Assembly: GCA_009760855.2 (NCBI GenBank)
Contig: WPIO01000042.1
Span: 1,956,001 to 2,020,000, forward strand
DNA: 64,000 bases
Origin: Cristatella mucedo
Lineage: Eukaryota; Bryozoa; Phylactolaemata; Cristatellidae
Direction of reading: 5' to 3'
Shown: positions 45,160-56,568 of the stretch, in pieces
How positions within the stretch are numbered: position 1 is the first letter of the stretch
Layout: every line of letters begins with the position of its first letter
Position numbers and translations under genes: made by a program
Notes under the pieces: model-generated
What the model was told of the DNA's origin: nothing
What the model saw: only the letters and a program-made list of their open reading frames with translations
Database searches by the model: none

Positions 45160-47300
45160 AAGCTCCACTCGTATTAGTTACGAATCCTTACATCGAGCAA
45201 CTCCGCGTTTTTATTGATCTTAGGGCGCTAAATGATTTGTTCCGGCCGGAAACATCAGCTCCAAGTGCTCGTAGAGATCCTTGCAAGGTTGGCTTACTTC
45301 AAGCGCTTCACTATACTGGATTCAGTCTGTTTTTATTTGCCCGTGACCATCGGGAAGGCCAGCAGTCTACTAAGACGATTGCCACATCGTTAGGACTCGT
45401 GCTATTTTTTCCACTTGATTTTTTATACAGCCACAGTCATTTTTCCGCCATCCCGTGGATTCACACAATATTCGTGGGGCTCACAGAATAGAATGTATGA
45501 CATTCTTTTAGGTTGTTTCACAATGTGAGGAACATCACGCGTGCATGAAGTTAGCTCTGGCGTAATACTATGAGATTACCCGGTCCTTAATGCAAATAAG
45601 GGTAAGTTAAGCCGGACAGAAATTCGCTGCCTGGGTCGCATCTTAAAAGGCCAGGAGCATAAGGCCAGACCCAGTTGAGGTTGAGGTCATCGGGGATTTT
45701 ACCGAACCTTCATCAAAGGCTAATGGCCGTCATCATCTATGGATGACTAACCAATGAATTAAGGTTTGTTCTACATTACCTTAAGTAACGGCACCTTTAT
45801 GAAAGCTGGTCGCAAGCAAAGACCCTGCGCTGCTGCTGCGAGGCCAAAAGGCATAAAATAGCCTCCTTTGACGAAGCAAAGTACTTGTTACTAGTGCTCC
45901 CTCAATAAGCTTATGGGATGGGAAGCTGCCCATTACTCTGTCGTTGGATGCCTTTCACATGTTGCTACGTTGCTGTAGTGATGCAAAACCAGTGACCATG
46001 TTGTTGTATATGTATCCGACACTTTGACTCGAGTTCAGCAACGAACGATAAACCTCAGTAGAAAATGTATATGAGTGCTGTCAATCTGGTCTAAAGACTT
46101 TTCAGCAATAGGCCTTTAGGCAGAGCGTTGTAGCTGTAAGCCGCTAACGAAAGCCGCTAACGAGCATTGCTCGTCAAGCCCGCAGCCAAAGTCTCGCCTC
46201 GCTTGCAGCAGAAGCGACTTCGCCGTCTGAGCTATAACTTCCCCTTGCTTCTTAAGCATGTGGAAGAGCCGGTCATAGTGAATTCTTTCGGAGCAGAGCC
46301 TCGCCCGAATTTCCATGCACGGACCACGAGCGGGTAGAAGAAGAGCAGATTGCACACTTACTTTACCAGACTCGACGACGGGGCCCGAATCGACGAGAAG
46401 CAAAAGCAGACGAGCTAAAGAGGCCGATACAACCTGCCAAGCTCTGCTCCCATGCATTGCGAAGGCGTGGCCAACGAGTCGCCGACAGCATCCTACTCAC
46501 GTGAGGCCTTGCCAGGAAGTGGGGAATGACTTTTTAACCGATAGTGGCTTAATTTTTTTCAAAGGTGAAAAGCTTTACATCCCTTAGTAGTTTCACCTCT
46601 CAGCCTTGCAGAATATGCACGAAAACCATTTTGGTAATGCCAGAAATGTCACGCTTGCTAAAACTTTAGTTTACTGGGCTGATTACGTCAAAGGTATAGA
46701 GAACTGACTGGCAGCGTCCGATAAATTTCAGGAAAATTGAAACTTGAGCTTGACTGTGAAATCTACGGCGAAGTCAGTCCCGAAATACTCAATACAGAAG
46801 CAGGCAGTTGACGTGCTACACGTGTATTAAAGGCACTAAATTTTGACAGTACATAGTTAACAGTAGCATCAGATGGATCACTAGAAGCAAGCTTTCCGCA
46901 GTCCCCACGGAGAACTTCCTGCAAATATTCGCTAAGCTATTCACAAATTTTGGGATTGTGAACGAATTAGCGAATGACAATGGCCCAAACTTCAAAAATT
47001 TGCGGCACGATTGGCCATACAGTTTACTACCACTAGCTCGTGTAATCCTCAAATAAACGGAAGGGTGGGGAGATTCATCCAGTCATTAACTAAGGTGACA
47101 GTGGCGAATATGTTCGTTGCTGGAGAACCACTGAGCGAAGTCCTGTGGCAGGCCATGAGAAAAATTCTACCGGGTACGGAGTTCCAACTTCAGCCACTTT
47201 ACCTTAGCTTTTTATTTATTAAGGACCAGGCTGCCTTTTGATGAGCAAGCATTCGTTCGCAACTTGACGGTGCCATCAATATATCGCCAGTTACTGGCAG
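45160..47300 (+). pseudogene. Ty3/gypsy LTR retrotransposon pol relic
   Basis: Plus-strand blocks follow gypsy pol order with many breaks. RT entry motif LRVFIDLRALN is at about 45205-45235. ILARLAYFKRFTILDSV (45270-45320) follows, then IRPDPVEVEVIGDF at about 45660-45700 (connection). FDEAKYLLLVLP at about 45870 (RNase H start) leads to the RNase H end and linker at 46180-46590 (KAWPTSRRQHPTHVRP, FLTDSGLIFFKGEKLYIP). Integrase has a zinc-binding-like H-x3-H (LHENHFGNARN, 46610) with YWADYVKGI, then TNFGIVNELANDNGPNF (about 46945-47000) and SCNPQINGRVGRFIQS (about 47035-47085). No LTR, PBS, protease or gag was seen. Dead; a Metaviridae-type retroelement. Confidence 0.7.
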
Positions 47301-47424
47301 CTAGGCAGAGTGGCTGTGATGGCCAACGAAGCAACTATTCAGAACTAGTCCTTTACCAAATAGATGTATATGCCCGTCCATGCGGGAAGTGGCTTTGAGC
47401 CGACGTCATCAGCCATCGCAGCTC
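47301..47424. other. gypsy/L2 junction
   Basis: Probably the last of the gypsy relic. It includes 'CTCATTGA' just before the L2 5' end. Confidence 0.3.
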
Positions 47425-49412
47425 ATTGACCAGACGATCCTTGTGATGATCTAGCCGATCACTTCTCTCGATTCTTTGTGCAGAAGATAGACAAAATCAG
47501 GGAATCCATCCCTGCGATGACAACCTTCCCACTAGAATGCTGTTCCTCGGTTCCTGGCTGCGCCTCAATGTCTGCATTTAAACAGGTCACCAGTGATGTA
47601 GTCCTAAAGCTCGTATCTCAATCAAAGAAGACAACAAGTCCACTGGACCCTATTCCCACTGTCCTGCTCCTACGTTGCATTGATCTGCTGCTGCCATGCA
47701 TAACCAACATCATTAATATGTCATTAGCCTCAGGTCAGGTCCCAGCACCTTTCAAAAAAGCTGTAGTCAGGCCACTTCTCAAGAAAGCTACACTAGACCA
47801 AGAGAACTTAAGCAACTACCGCCCAGTCTCCCTTCTACCATTCCTATCAAAGACACTGGAACGGGTCGTGGCAGACCAGCTAAACTCGCATATCGAAACC
47901 TCACACCTTGCTAGTAAGTTCCAGTCTGGCTTTAGAGCTAATCACTCCACAGAGTCAGCATTGCTTCGGGTATACAACGACCTACTTAGGAATGCAGACA
48001 TGGGTAGAGTGTCTCTTCTTGTTTTGCTCGATCTTTCGGCAGCTTTTGATACCATCGATCACAAAGTACTTCTAGAGCGCCTCTCATCTCACCTGGGCGT
48101 CACTGGCACTGCTCTGCAGTGGTTCAGGTCCTATCTCAGTGGGAGACTCCAGAGTGTTGACGTGAATGGACAAAGATCATCTGAAGTACCTCTAAAATAT
48201 GGAGTACCTCAGGGCTCTGTGCTAGGTCCGGTCCTTTTCACCGTTTATACTCTCCCTCTCGCTGATGTGATTGCCAAGCACAATCTAGGCTTTCACTTCT
48301 ATGCGGATGACACTCAGTTGTACCTTTGCTTTGATCCCTCCCAGCCTTCGAGCACCTCAAATTCTCTCAACTCACTTGCTGCATGCATTGATGACATCCG
48401 ATCATGGATGGCAGCAAATGTTCTAAAACTAAACGATGATAAAACTAACTTACTAGTTATGGGCAAACCTAGTGTTATTCAGAAATTGGAAAGGCTGACT
48501 TTCGAAATTGGCTCTGCCAGCATATCTCCAGTTGCATCAGCTCGAAATCTAGGTGTCATATTCCAAAGCGACCTCTCGTTAGACGACCACATCAGCTCCA
48601 CAGTCAAATCAGTCAGCCTATTTTCAGCTTCATAACATTGCTAAAATTCGGGCTTGTTTAGATAAGGATACCACGTCCAAGTTGGTCCATGCATTCGTGA
48701 CATCTCGTCTCGACTTCTGCAACTCACTGCTTACTGGCCTACCAGCATGTGCGATCAGGCGATTGCAGCTGGTGCAAAACTCTGCAGCTAGGCTTGTCTG
48801 TCGTGAGCGTCGCAGTTGCCACATTACTCCACTTCTCGCCGACCTGCACTGGTTACCAGTCAAGCAACGGATTGACTTCAAGGTTTTGTCGCTCACTTTT
48901 AGGTCTCTTCATTCTAAGGCTCCAGCCTATCTTTCAGATATACTACCCCATCAGGCAAAGCATCGTACCACTCGCTTTTCGGAATCCAACAGTCTAGAAA
49001 TACCTCGTACAAACCTTAAATCCTTTGGAGACCGTGCATTTACCTCGTATGCTCCCACAGCCTGGAACTCCCTCCCGACCTGCATCAGAACATCCCCTGA
49101 CCTGACCACATTTAAAAGAAACTTAAAAACATACCTATTTAGGACAGCATTTAGTGGGTCCTTGTGATTCGTCCTCGATGTGCTTATGCGTGCTGACACT
49201 GTTCATGCTGCCACTAACCACATTTGCATGCTGACCCAGTGCATGTAACCCCTAACCATGTTATTCATTTTGTTTGTTTTTCAAGCATGATTTTACTTAC
49301 TATTCTATTGCGTATCACTTTGCAGCAAATGTAAAGCGCCTAGAAAGAGATTAAGTTCTCTGAGGAAGCTTTATCAAGTGCAATATTATTATTATTATTA
49401 TTATTATTATTG
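47425..49412 (+). mobile_element. L2-like LINE copy, plus strand, one major frameshift
   Basis: 5' truncated in the linker before RT (DDLADHFSRFFVQKIDKI). The frame 47478-48635 holds RT with motif A LLDLSAAFDTIDH, motif B GVPQGSVLGPVLF and motif C FYADDTQLYL, all intact. An extra four bases near 48611-48616 (AAATCAGTCAGCC where other copies have AAATCCGCC) shift the frame. The C-terminal domain continues at 48682-49167. The 3' UTR ends in (ATT)n at 49382-49412. It is very similar to the copies at 40.1-43.3 and 49.4-51.3 kb, so these are young sister insertions. Confidence 0.85.
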
Positions 49413-51268
49413 AGAACTTAATAATAATACACTTGATAACGCGCCCTCAGAGAACTCAATCTCTTTCTAGGCGCTTTAAATTTGCTGCAAAGGAAAACGT
49501 GATTGAATGGTGAGTAATCTCACGCTTGATAAACAACATGAATAACAAGGTTAGAAGTGACAAGCACATGGTCAGCATGCAAGTGTAGTTAGTGGCAGCA
49601 TGCACTATGTCAGTACGCATAAGCACATGAAGGACAAATCACGGGGACCCACTAAATGCTGTCCTAAATAGGTGTGTTTTTAAGTTCTTTTAAATGTGGT
49701 CAAGTCAGGGATGTTCTGACGCAAGTCGGGAAAGAGTTCCAGGCTTTGGGAGCGTACCAACTAAATGCACGATCTCCAAAGGATTTGAGGTTTGAACGAG
49801 GGATTGGTAAACTGATGGATTCCGAAAGGCGAGTGGTACGATGCTTGGCCTGATGGGGGAGTAGATCTGAGAGATAGGCTGGAGCAAAAGAATGAAGTGA
49901 CCTAAAAGTGAGCAACACAACCTTGAAGTCGATCCGCTGCTTCACTGATAGCCGGTGCAGGTCGGCGAAAAGTGGTGTGATGTGGCGACTGCGACGCTCG
50001 CGACAGACAAGCCTAGCAGCGGAGTTTTGCACAAGCTGTAGTCACCTGATTGCACATGCCGGTAGGCCAGCAAGCAGTGAATTTCAGAAGTCAATACGGG
50101 ATGTCACAAATGCATGTACCAACATATACGTGGTATCCTTATCTAAACAAGCCGGAGTTTTAGCGATGTTATGTAGCTGAAAGTAGGCAGATTGGACTGT
50201 GGAGCTGATGTGCTCGTCTAACGAAATTTCACTTTGCAACGTGACACCTAGATTTCGAGCTGATTCAACAGGAGATATGCTGGCAGAGCCAATTTTGAGC
50301 GTCAGCCTTTCCAATTTCTGAATCACACTGGGTTTACCCATAACTAGTAAGTTAGTTTTATCATCGTTCAGTTTTAGAACATTTGCTGCCATCCATGTGG
50401 GGATGTCATCAATACATGCAGCAAGTGAGTTGAGAGAATTCAACGTGCTCGAACGCTGGGAGGGATCAAAGCAAAGGTACAACTGAGTGTCATCCGTATA
50501 GAAGTGAAAGTCTAGATTGCGCTTGGCAATCATATCAGCAAGAGGGTAAGTATAAACCGTGAAAAGAACCGGACCTAGCACGGAGCCCTGAGGTACCCCA
50601 TATTTCAGAGGTACCTCGGATGATCTTTGTCCATTCACCTTAATACTCTGGAGTCTCCCACTGAGATAGGACCTGAACCACTGCAGAGCAGTGCCAGTGA
50701 TGCCCAGGCGAGATGAGAGGCGCTCTAGAATGAACTTTGTGATCGATAGTATCGAAAGCTGCGAAAGATCGAGTAAAACAAGCAGAGATACTCTATCTAC
50801 GTCTGCATTCGTAAGTAGGTCGTTGTACATCCCAAGCAATGCTGATTCTGTTGAGTGATTAGCTCTAAAGCCAGACTGTAACTTACTTGCAAGGCTTAAA
50901 GTTTCAATATATGAGTTCAGCTGGTCTGCCATGACCGGTTCCAGTGTCTATGATAGGAATTGTAGAAGGGAGACTGGGCGGTAGTTGCTCAAGTTCTCTT
51001 GGTTGAATGTCGCTTTCTTGAGAAGTGGCCTGATAACAGCTTTTGGGAAAGGTGATGTGACATCACCTGAGGGTATTGACATATTAATGGTGTTTTTTAT
51101 GCATGGCAGCAGCAGATCAATGCAACGTAGGAGTAGGACAGTGGGAATAGGGTCCAGATGACTTGTTGTCTTCTTTGATTGGGATATGAACTTCAGGACG
51201 AGATCACTAGTGACCTGCTTAAATATAGACATTGAGGTGCAGATAGGAATCGGGGTGCAGCATACTTA
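49413..51268 (-). mobile_element. L2-like LINE copy, minus strand, tail to tail with the previous one
   Basis: Tail AATAATAATACACTTGATAA at about 49420-49440. The minus-strand frames are 50032-49700 (C-terminal domain), 50932-50084 (RT core) and 51232-50948 (RT N-terminus). Motif B is intact (GVPQGSVLGPVLF). Motif A is corrupted by compensating indels (LLDLSQLSILSITKF), and motif C reads YTDD. It is 5' truncated near 51268. Confidence 0.85.
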
Positions 51269-51289
51269 TCTGCTGTGATTAAAAGTGAT

Positions 51290-51470
51290 ATATTGGCCTC
51301 CCAAGCTGTCTCATTTGCATAGCAGAATAGCCTTGGCAGCTATCCTACCGCTTGCCGTGAGAAATTTGGAACTAACTTTTGCAGGACTCAAACCCATGAC
51401 CTGGGATGAGAAGTACGAGCACCTCTCCGCTGGGCTAGGACCCAGTGCCTGCTGGCTGAAAAGCGATCGA
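51290..51470 (-). mobile_element. divergent tRNA-derived SINE
   Basis: On the minus strand a tRNA-like head (AGCCAGCAGGCACTGGGTCC, then CCCAGCGGAGAGGTGC) is followed by a B box, ATGGGTTTGAGTCC, and a body containing GGCTATTCTGCTATGCAAAT. That block has the same layout as the CTTCTGTCGCTATAC block of family S1. Older or different subfamily. Confidence 0.5.
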
Positions 51471-51639
51471 ATGAAATGGAATAGAAATTAGCCAGAATTT
51501 TGAAAGTTGAGCTTGCTAGATACATCAGAATCTATAGTTCGTAGCCTAACAGTATGGGTGGCAGAGCAAGATCAAAGTGACCAGCCATATTTGATTTACA
51601 TGGCATTACGAATTAGCTTGCATCTAGCAGTGACACTTT

Positions 51640-53310
51640 GCCAAAAACTTACTTCATTAAAAATGAAAGCGAACCCCGGCTTGGTAAAAGTGTCTGCTAC
51701 TTTGTGTCAGGCCTACAAAGCTTACTGCGGTGAGCCTCTCGGGGATCAAGACAAGCCCTGGGCGTATCATTTCACTTACGAACGCCGCGAGAAGGGAACT
51801 CTTCACGATGAGGTGAACAATTGCCACTCCGTTGATTGAATTTCAAGCGCACCTGTAGATAATGTGCAGAACATAATTTTCCAATTTGTGTAACTGCGTT
51901 ATTTCTTCGGGCTGCTACGAGGCAAAAAGGAGAGGCAGACAAGAGCTACAGCTAAAATTTTGTAGGAACCCACGGCCCTCCATTCAAGCAACTGTCACTT
52001 GTCTACATGCTGGGGGCCATTGCAAGCGTCGCACTGGCAATAGGAGCGTCGCTTCTCCCGTAATGCATCACCGCGTGCCTTCATCCATCGCCCAGAGTAC
52101 AGTACTGCGCCGAGCTCTCCTCCCCCCGTCCACACTTCGTTCGGCGTGGTGTCGGCCATCTTTCAGGAGATGGCCGCGATTCAGGCAGCAAGGAAGATAT
52201 TGCAGATCCTAATTATATTGTCACTGACGCTGCCGAAGAGAGAAAGTCATATTTCCCCAACCGGAAAGACGTCATTGATCGATCTGATCATAGACCTTGA
52301 TCTTTGGAAGTAAGTCCATTGGTCAGCTTCTAGCATCTAGGCTCTTAAAGTATAACTTTCTGGGGGAGCGTTTAAAAGTAACAGATCAGAGAATACGCTA
52401 ACAAGTCTTTCTTACTTCCCCCAAGAAAAATGGGCTTGGAATCTGCAACAACGCGGCCTGTCTATTTGAGGCTAAATGAATTATCTTTAACCACCAGAGT
52501 GAATGGCGCCTTGATGAGGATTAATCAATGGTAAGCGTGTTGTCGAGTTCATCTAAGTGTGGACTCTGTTGCTGGAAGGCCATTGAAAACTTCAAAATGG
52601 TTATCATTACTGATTGGTTTTGAAATAGTGGTTTTACGACGCTTCCTTGTTCCCGTGGCCATATGACATACGGATCACGTAGGGGTGTTATCAAAAATGG
52701 ACTTGCCATCGTGGACCCCGTTCGCTGTAGGGAAGAACAACATCGTGTGGGTGCCGATAGACCTTCGTAAGGTGCTGATGTAAACACTGCACATTCTTTT
52801 AAGCTTCACTGGGCAGTTTTTCATTACTCTAGACAATGATTCAGCAGCTTTCAGGTGCCTTCAAGATGTCTTTCTCCAGCGGTCGGAGGCAAAGTTCAAA
52901 GCTGGCATCTTCGACGGAACTCGGATAAAAACAATCCTACAGTGTGACAATTTTGCCAAGAAGCTGAGGAGGACGGAGCAATAAGGCTTTGGACAGTTCC
53001 CGTTGAACTGGTTCATGGCTTGCTTTTCTAGCCAATCACAAGACTGAAAAATGAGAGCAGGTGGCTAAGGCCATGCACTGAAAGAACTGTGCCAAAATTT
53101 GCTGCAGAAAGTCCTTCAAATTCCTTATTTCTGATTTTCTCCCTCTTTATGCTCAAGGAGAACACGGTAGCTTAAAAACTGGGCAAGGCAGGCGCTTTTA
53201 CGCCGACATTCGACATTTTGATTGTCGTTAGTTTGGACTGATTGACTAAACCGTGATGTTGGATTTTGGCTGGAGGCTTCTTCGAGCCAGCAATTTGCGG
53301 TAGTGCCACC
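51640..53310 (+). pseudogene. Repeat-borne uncharacterised gene, copy B
   Basis: Collinear with copy A (4930-8575) and less interrupted. Blocks in order: GLVKVSATLCQAYKAYCGEPLG (51675-51740), KPWAYHFTYERREK, relic intron, REPTALHSSNC in a shifted frame (about 51965-52000), EDIADPNYIVTDAAEERKSY (52185-52255), ASRLLKYNFLGERLKV (about 52330-52380), a EWRLDED block (about 52500), FAVGKNNIVWVPIDLRKVLM (52720-52780), LQRSEAKFKAGIFDGTRIK and ILQCDNFAKKLRR (52880-52975), FLANHKTEK (about 53030), QGRRFYADIRHFD (about 53185-53222), VMLDFGWRLLRASN (about 53255-53295). At least ten stops or shifts. Function unknown; the conserved Cys/His-rich N-terminal part could bind metal or nucleic acid, which is only a guess. 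Confidence 0.6.
51813..51910 (+). other. relic intron in repeat gene copy B
   Basis: 98 bp starting with a good donor (GATGAG|GTGAAC) and ending TTATTTCTTCGG, where the acceptor AG has become GG. Same position and almost the same length as the 97-bp segment in copy A. Confidence 0.5.
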
Positions 53311-53729
53311 GTAGAACCAGAGAACCAGCTCATTGCTGTACTCTTTTTGAGTGATAGTTTTTATACACGACTTCCAAGCAAATATGCACTAATTCATTTG
53401 CTGTTCTTACTGACTAAATTTGAAATAAAGAAGTGCTAGCAAGGTCATTTATGCATGGCAGTGAGCATGACATTGCCAGCGTCAGCACTTTCACTCGATC
53501 GCTGTCACAGATGAAAGACAAGCAATATCAACAGCCACCGCTCGTTTTTCTATCGGATACCGAGATGCATCGTGTAGCAGGGTCGAAGGTGGCGCCATTC
53601 CTATTCGCTCTTCAAATACTACGTTCGGCAAACGGATCGATATTCAGCAGCGTAACACTTGTCATCCGGGTCTTGAGCACAAAGCATCAAATATATAAGA
53701 TATCGCAACAATATCCGTTCACTCCGTCG
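53311..53729. other. unassigned sequence
   Basis: A plus frame runs from 53433 into the microsatellite. Its first 90 codons look natural but are not recognised. Confidence 0.3.
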
Positions 53730-54349
<620 letters not shown>

Positions 54350-54640
54350 GCCTTACAGCAGCTCGCGCTCAGCTCTAGGACTCACCGGCTGCCAGACCGT
54401 CGCTCCAAGAGAGTGCGACTGCGGTCAAGGCCGTGCTTTATGTAATGACTAGGTCGTAAGTCACGCAATAATCTCGTTCGCACATAGTAATACTTCACGC
54501 TGCTCACAAACCCCGGCTAACCGCGGCTATTTCAGAAGTGGCCGAGTTCTAATTCAGAGGCTAGAATAATTCAGGTTTTAAGTTCAGAGGCAGTTTCCTC
54601 GTAATTCGTAATCGAGGTTCAGCTTTCAAGCTAACCGTCC
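54350..54640 (+). repeat. unnamed dispersed repeat D2, copy 1 (no SINE)
   Basis: Matches 62335-62790 without the SINE found there. Shared blocks are 'AATAATCTCGTTC', 'TAGTAATA', 'GCTGCTC', 'CGCGGCTATTTC' and, further on, 'ATCGAGG' with 'TCAGCT' and 'TCAAGC'. No frame; class unknown. Confidence 0.65.
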
Positions 54641-54952
54641 ACAGTCGCGGGGCAGGACAACCGGTCGGCCGTCTGGCGCGCTTTCTTCAGCTCCGATTCG
54701 GGTCAAGGTCGCGAGGAGCAGCCGCTTCTTCTTAAAAATACCCGCGCGGCCCGTCCCCTGGCGTCGGCCAGACGCCATCCCTCCGCCCGACCGGCCGCAT
54801 GCCCCCTCCGTCTATCCGGCCGCATGCGCGGTCAGAGGGTCGGTCCTTTCTTGCTTCTCGGATGGGGGCGAGGGGGGCGGACGAAAGTGCGAGGCTCACG
54901 AAGAATGCGGGTTCGGACGCATTAGCGAAGAGCTCGGCATCGCTAGACGACG

Positions 54953-54992
<40 letters not shown>
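54953..54992. repeat. (CT)n microsatellite
   Basis: About 20 CT dinucleotides in the CpG-rich block. Confidence 0.95.
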
Positions 54993-54994
<2 letters not shown>

Positions 54995-55283
54995 GCGTCG
55001 TGAGGCAGTTTCCTGCTCTCGCCAGCGCGATCGGGAAGCTCGCGACGCGCACTGACCGCTGTCACTGCCGGAAACGCGCTCGGCACTCTGCGGCGGCGGC
55101 GGCACGCCCTTGGACGCGCGCGCCGGGCGAGCCGGCGACAGCAACGCGTCATCTGGGATTTGGGCCATTGCTCACTTGCCCGCGAGTCGTGCGCCGCAGG
55201 CCGCGGTTAGCGTAGCAGCCAGGCGTCGCTCCGAGTCGGCTCGCTGTTCGGCCGCCGCCGGCGGCGGCGGCGGCCGAACCGCT

Positions 55284-55417
55284 CGACGCTAGCGAGGCAG
55301 CGACGCTAGCGAGGCAGCGACGCTAGCGAGGCAGCGACGCTAGCGAGGCAGCGACGCTAGCGAGGCAGCGACGCTAGCGAGGCAGCGACGCTAGCGAGGC
55401 AGCGACGCTAGCGAGGC
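55284..55417. repeat. 17-bp minisatellite, about 8 units
   Basis: Nearly perfect tandem copies of CGACGCTAGCGAGGCAG. Each unit contains GCTAGC, a 6-bp palindrome. The last unit continues into a degenerate GCTAGTGAGGC. Confidence 0.95.
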
Positions 55418-55604
55418 TAGTGAGGCTTTTCTTAATTCGACCCGAGAGTCGCCGTCGTCGGCAACGGCGTCGCGTCGGTGCGGAGCCGTTGCCGACGCGA
55501 CGCCGAGTCGATGGCGCCGAAGCTTGAAATCGGCCTTGGCTTTCGCGAAGCTGTCGACCCCCTCCGCTCCGCGGCTGTGGCGCAGCGGTGCCAACGCTCG
55601 GCGC

Positions 55605-55605
<1 letters not shown>

Positions 55606-55637
<32 letters not shown>
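55606..55637. repeat. (CTG)10 run
   Basis: Ten CTG triplets. On the opposite strand it reads poly-Gln (CAG). Confidence 0.95.
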
Positions 55638-56266
55638 GCCTGCTGCACTCGGCCCCGCCTACTACGACCCAACTAGGCCAGGCAAGAGGCCAGCGCCGCG
55701 CCGTGCGTCTCTCGCAGCCTCCGGCGCTCTTAGGCTCCGACTTTCACCATCGTGTCTGCACCTGCCACTCGGCTTGGCATTTGGCGTGGCGGAGGCGGCG
55801 GCGGCGGCGAGTAGCGGTCCTCGCTTATTACTTCGCGGACGCTCTATTTAGTAAACAGCACGCGCGCACGATCCGCGATCCGCTCGGCTCGCCCTCTCGC
55901 CGCGTGCACTCAGGACGCGGGCTGCGATTCCGGATGCGCGCACCCGCGCGCTCGTTAGCGGCCATTAGCCGCACCCACTCCCTGCGGGAGCGGCGCCGGA
56001 GCGCAGGGGCAGCTGCGGCGGAGCGCTAGATGAAAGCCACCCGCCGCCGCCGCCTCGCACGGCGGCGCCGGCGGCGGCGAGCACCGGGAGCGGGCCTTCT
56101 CCGCTGACCGCAGCCGGCGCGGCTCGCGCGCGCGCGCGGACGGCAGGCCTGCGAGCCCGACGGGCTGGCTGGCGCCGGCGTGCTGCGCGCCCGCGCGCGT
56201 CGAGATAAAAGCACGAGAAGGCTGCTGCTTGGCCTCCTACGGATGAAAGGGAGTCGAGCGCCAATT

Positions 56267-56290
56267 CGCGGTCGCGCGCGCGCGACCGCG
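56267..56290. repeat. 24-bp perfect palindrome
   Basis: CGCGGTCGCGCG followed directly by its reverse complement, in the CpG island about 220 bp downstream (in transcript sense) of the signal-peptide exon. Confidence 0.9.
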
Positions 56291-56510
56291 GCGCTTAAGG
56301 GCAGCGGCGGCGGCGTCGAATGGCGTTCTGCGATAACGCTCCGATCGTTCAGGCCGACCGGCGGCAGGCGCGAACTCGCATAGCGGCGCTGCTGCCGCGG
56401 TTAAAGAGTGCGGCCGCTTGGAGTCGGCGGCGACTCGCGCCCGCCGCCGCCGGAGCACGAGCGCGCCTCGTGCACCGCCGCGCGCCGCGTAGCAGCGCTC
56501 TCGGACTCAC

Positions 56511-56568
56511 CGAAGAGACCCAGCAGAAGCGGCGGCAGCAGCAGCAGCCGATGCATAGTCCGGGTCAT
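56511..56568 (-). CDS. first coding exon of FN3 gene: signal peptide
   Basis: ATG at 56568 (a second, in-frame ATG at 56556) opens MTRTMHRLLLLPPLLLGLF, a basic start followed by a Leu-rich core, and runs to a consensus donor TCTTCG|GTGAGT at 56510. The exon ends in phase 1. It therefore joins in frame to the FN3 exon at 36042, which supplies V-A-A then D-G-A. That junction creates a classical signal-peptidase site (Val at -3, Ala at -1). The strength of this call rests on the donor, the phase and the completed cleavage site. The weakness is the 20.5-kb distance and the Leu-rich bias of CTG-rich DNA. Confidence 0.45.

Noticed and set aside
44397-47424. Complete LTR retrotransposon
   Set aside because: No pair of LTRs, primer-binding site, gag or protease could be found, so only a pol relic is claimed.
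55284-55417. CRISPR-like direct repeats
   Set aside because: Units are contiguous, with no spacers, in a eukaryotic CpG island: a minisatellite.
55478-56029. Plus-strand signal peptide beginning MAPKLEIGLG with poly-Leu
   Set aside because: The hydrophobic run is the (CTG)10 tract, and there is no donor with a matching downstream exon. Kept only as a remark.
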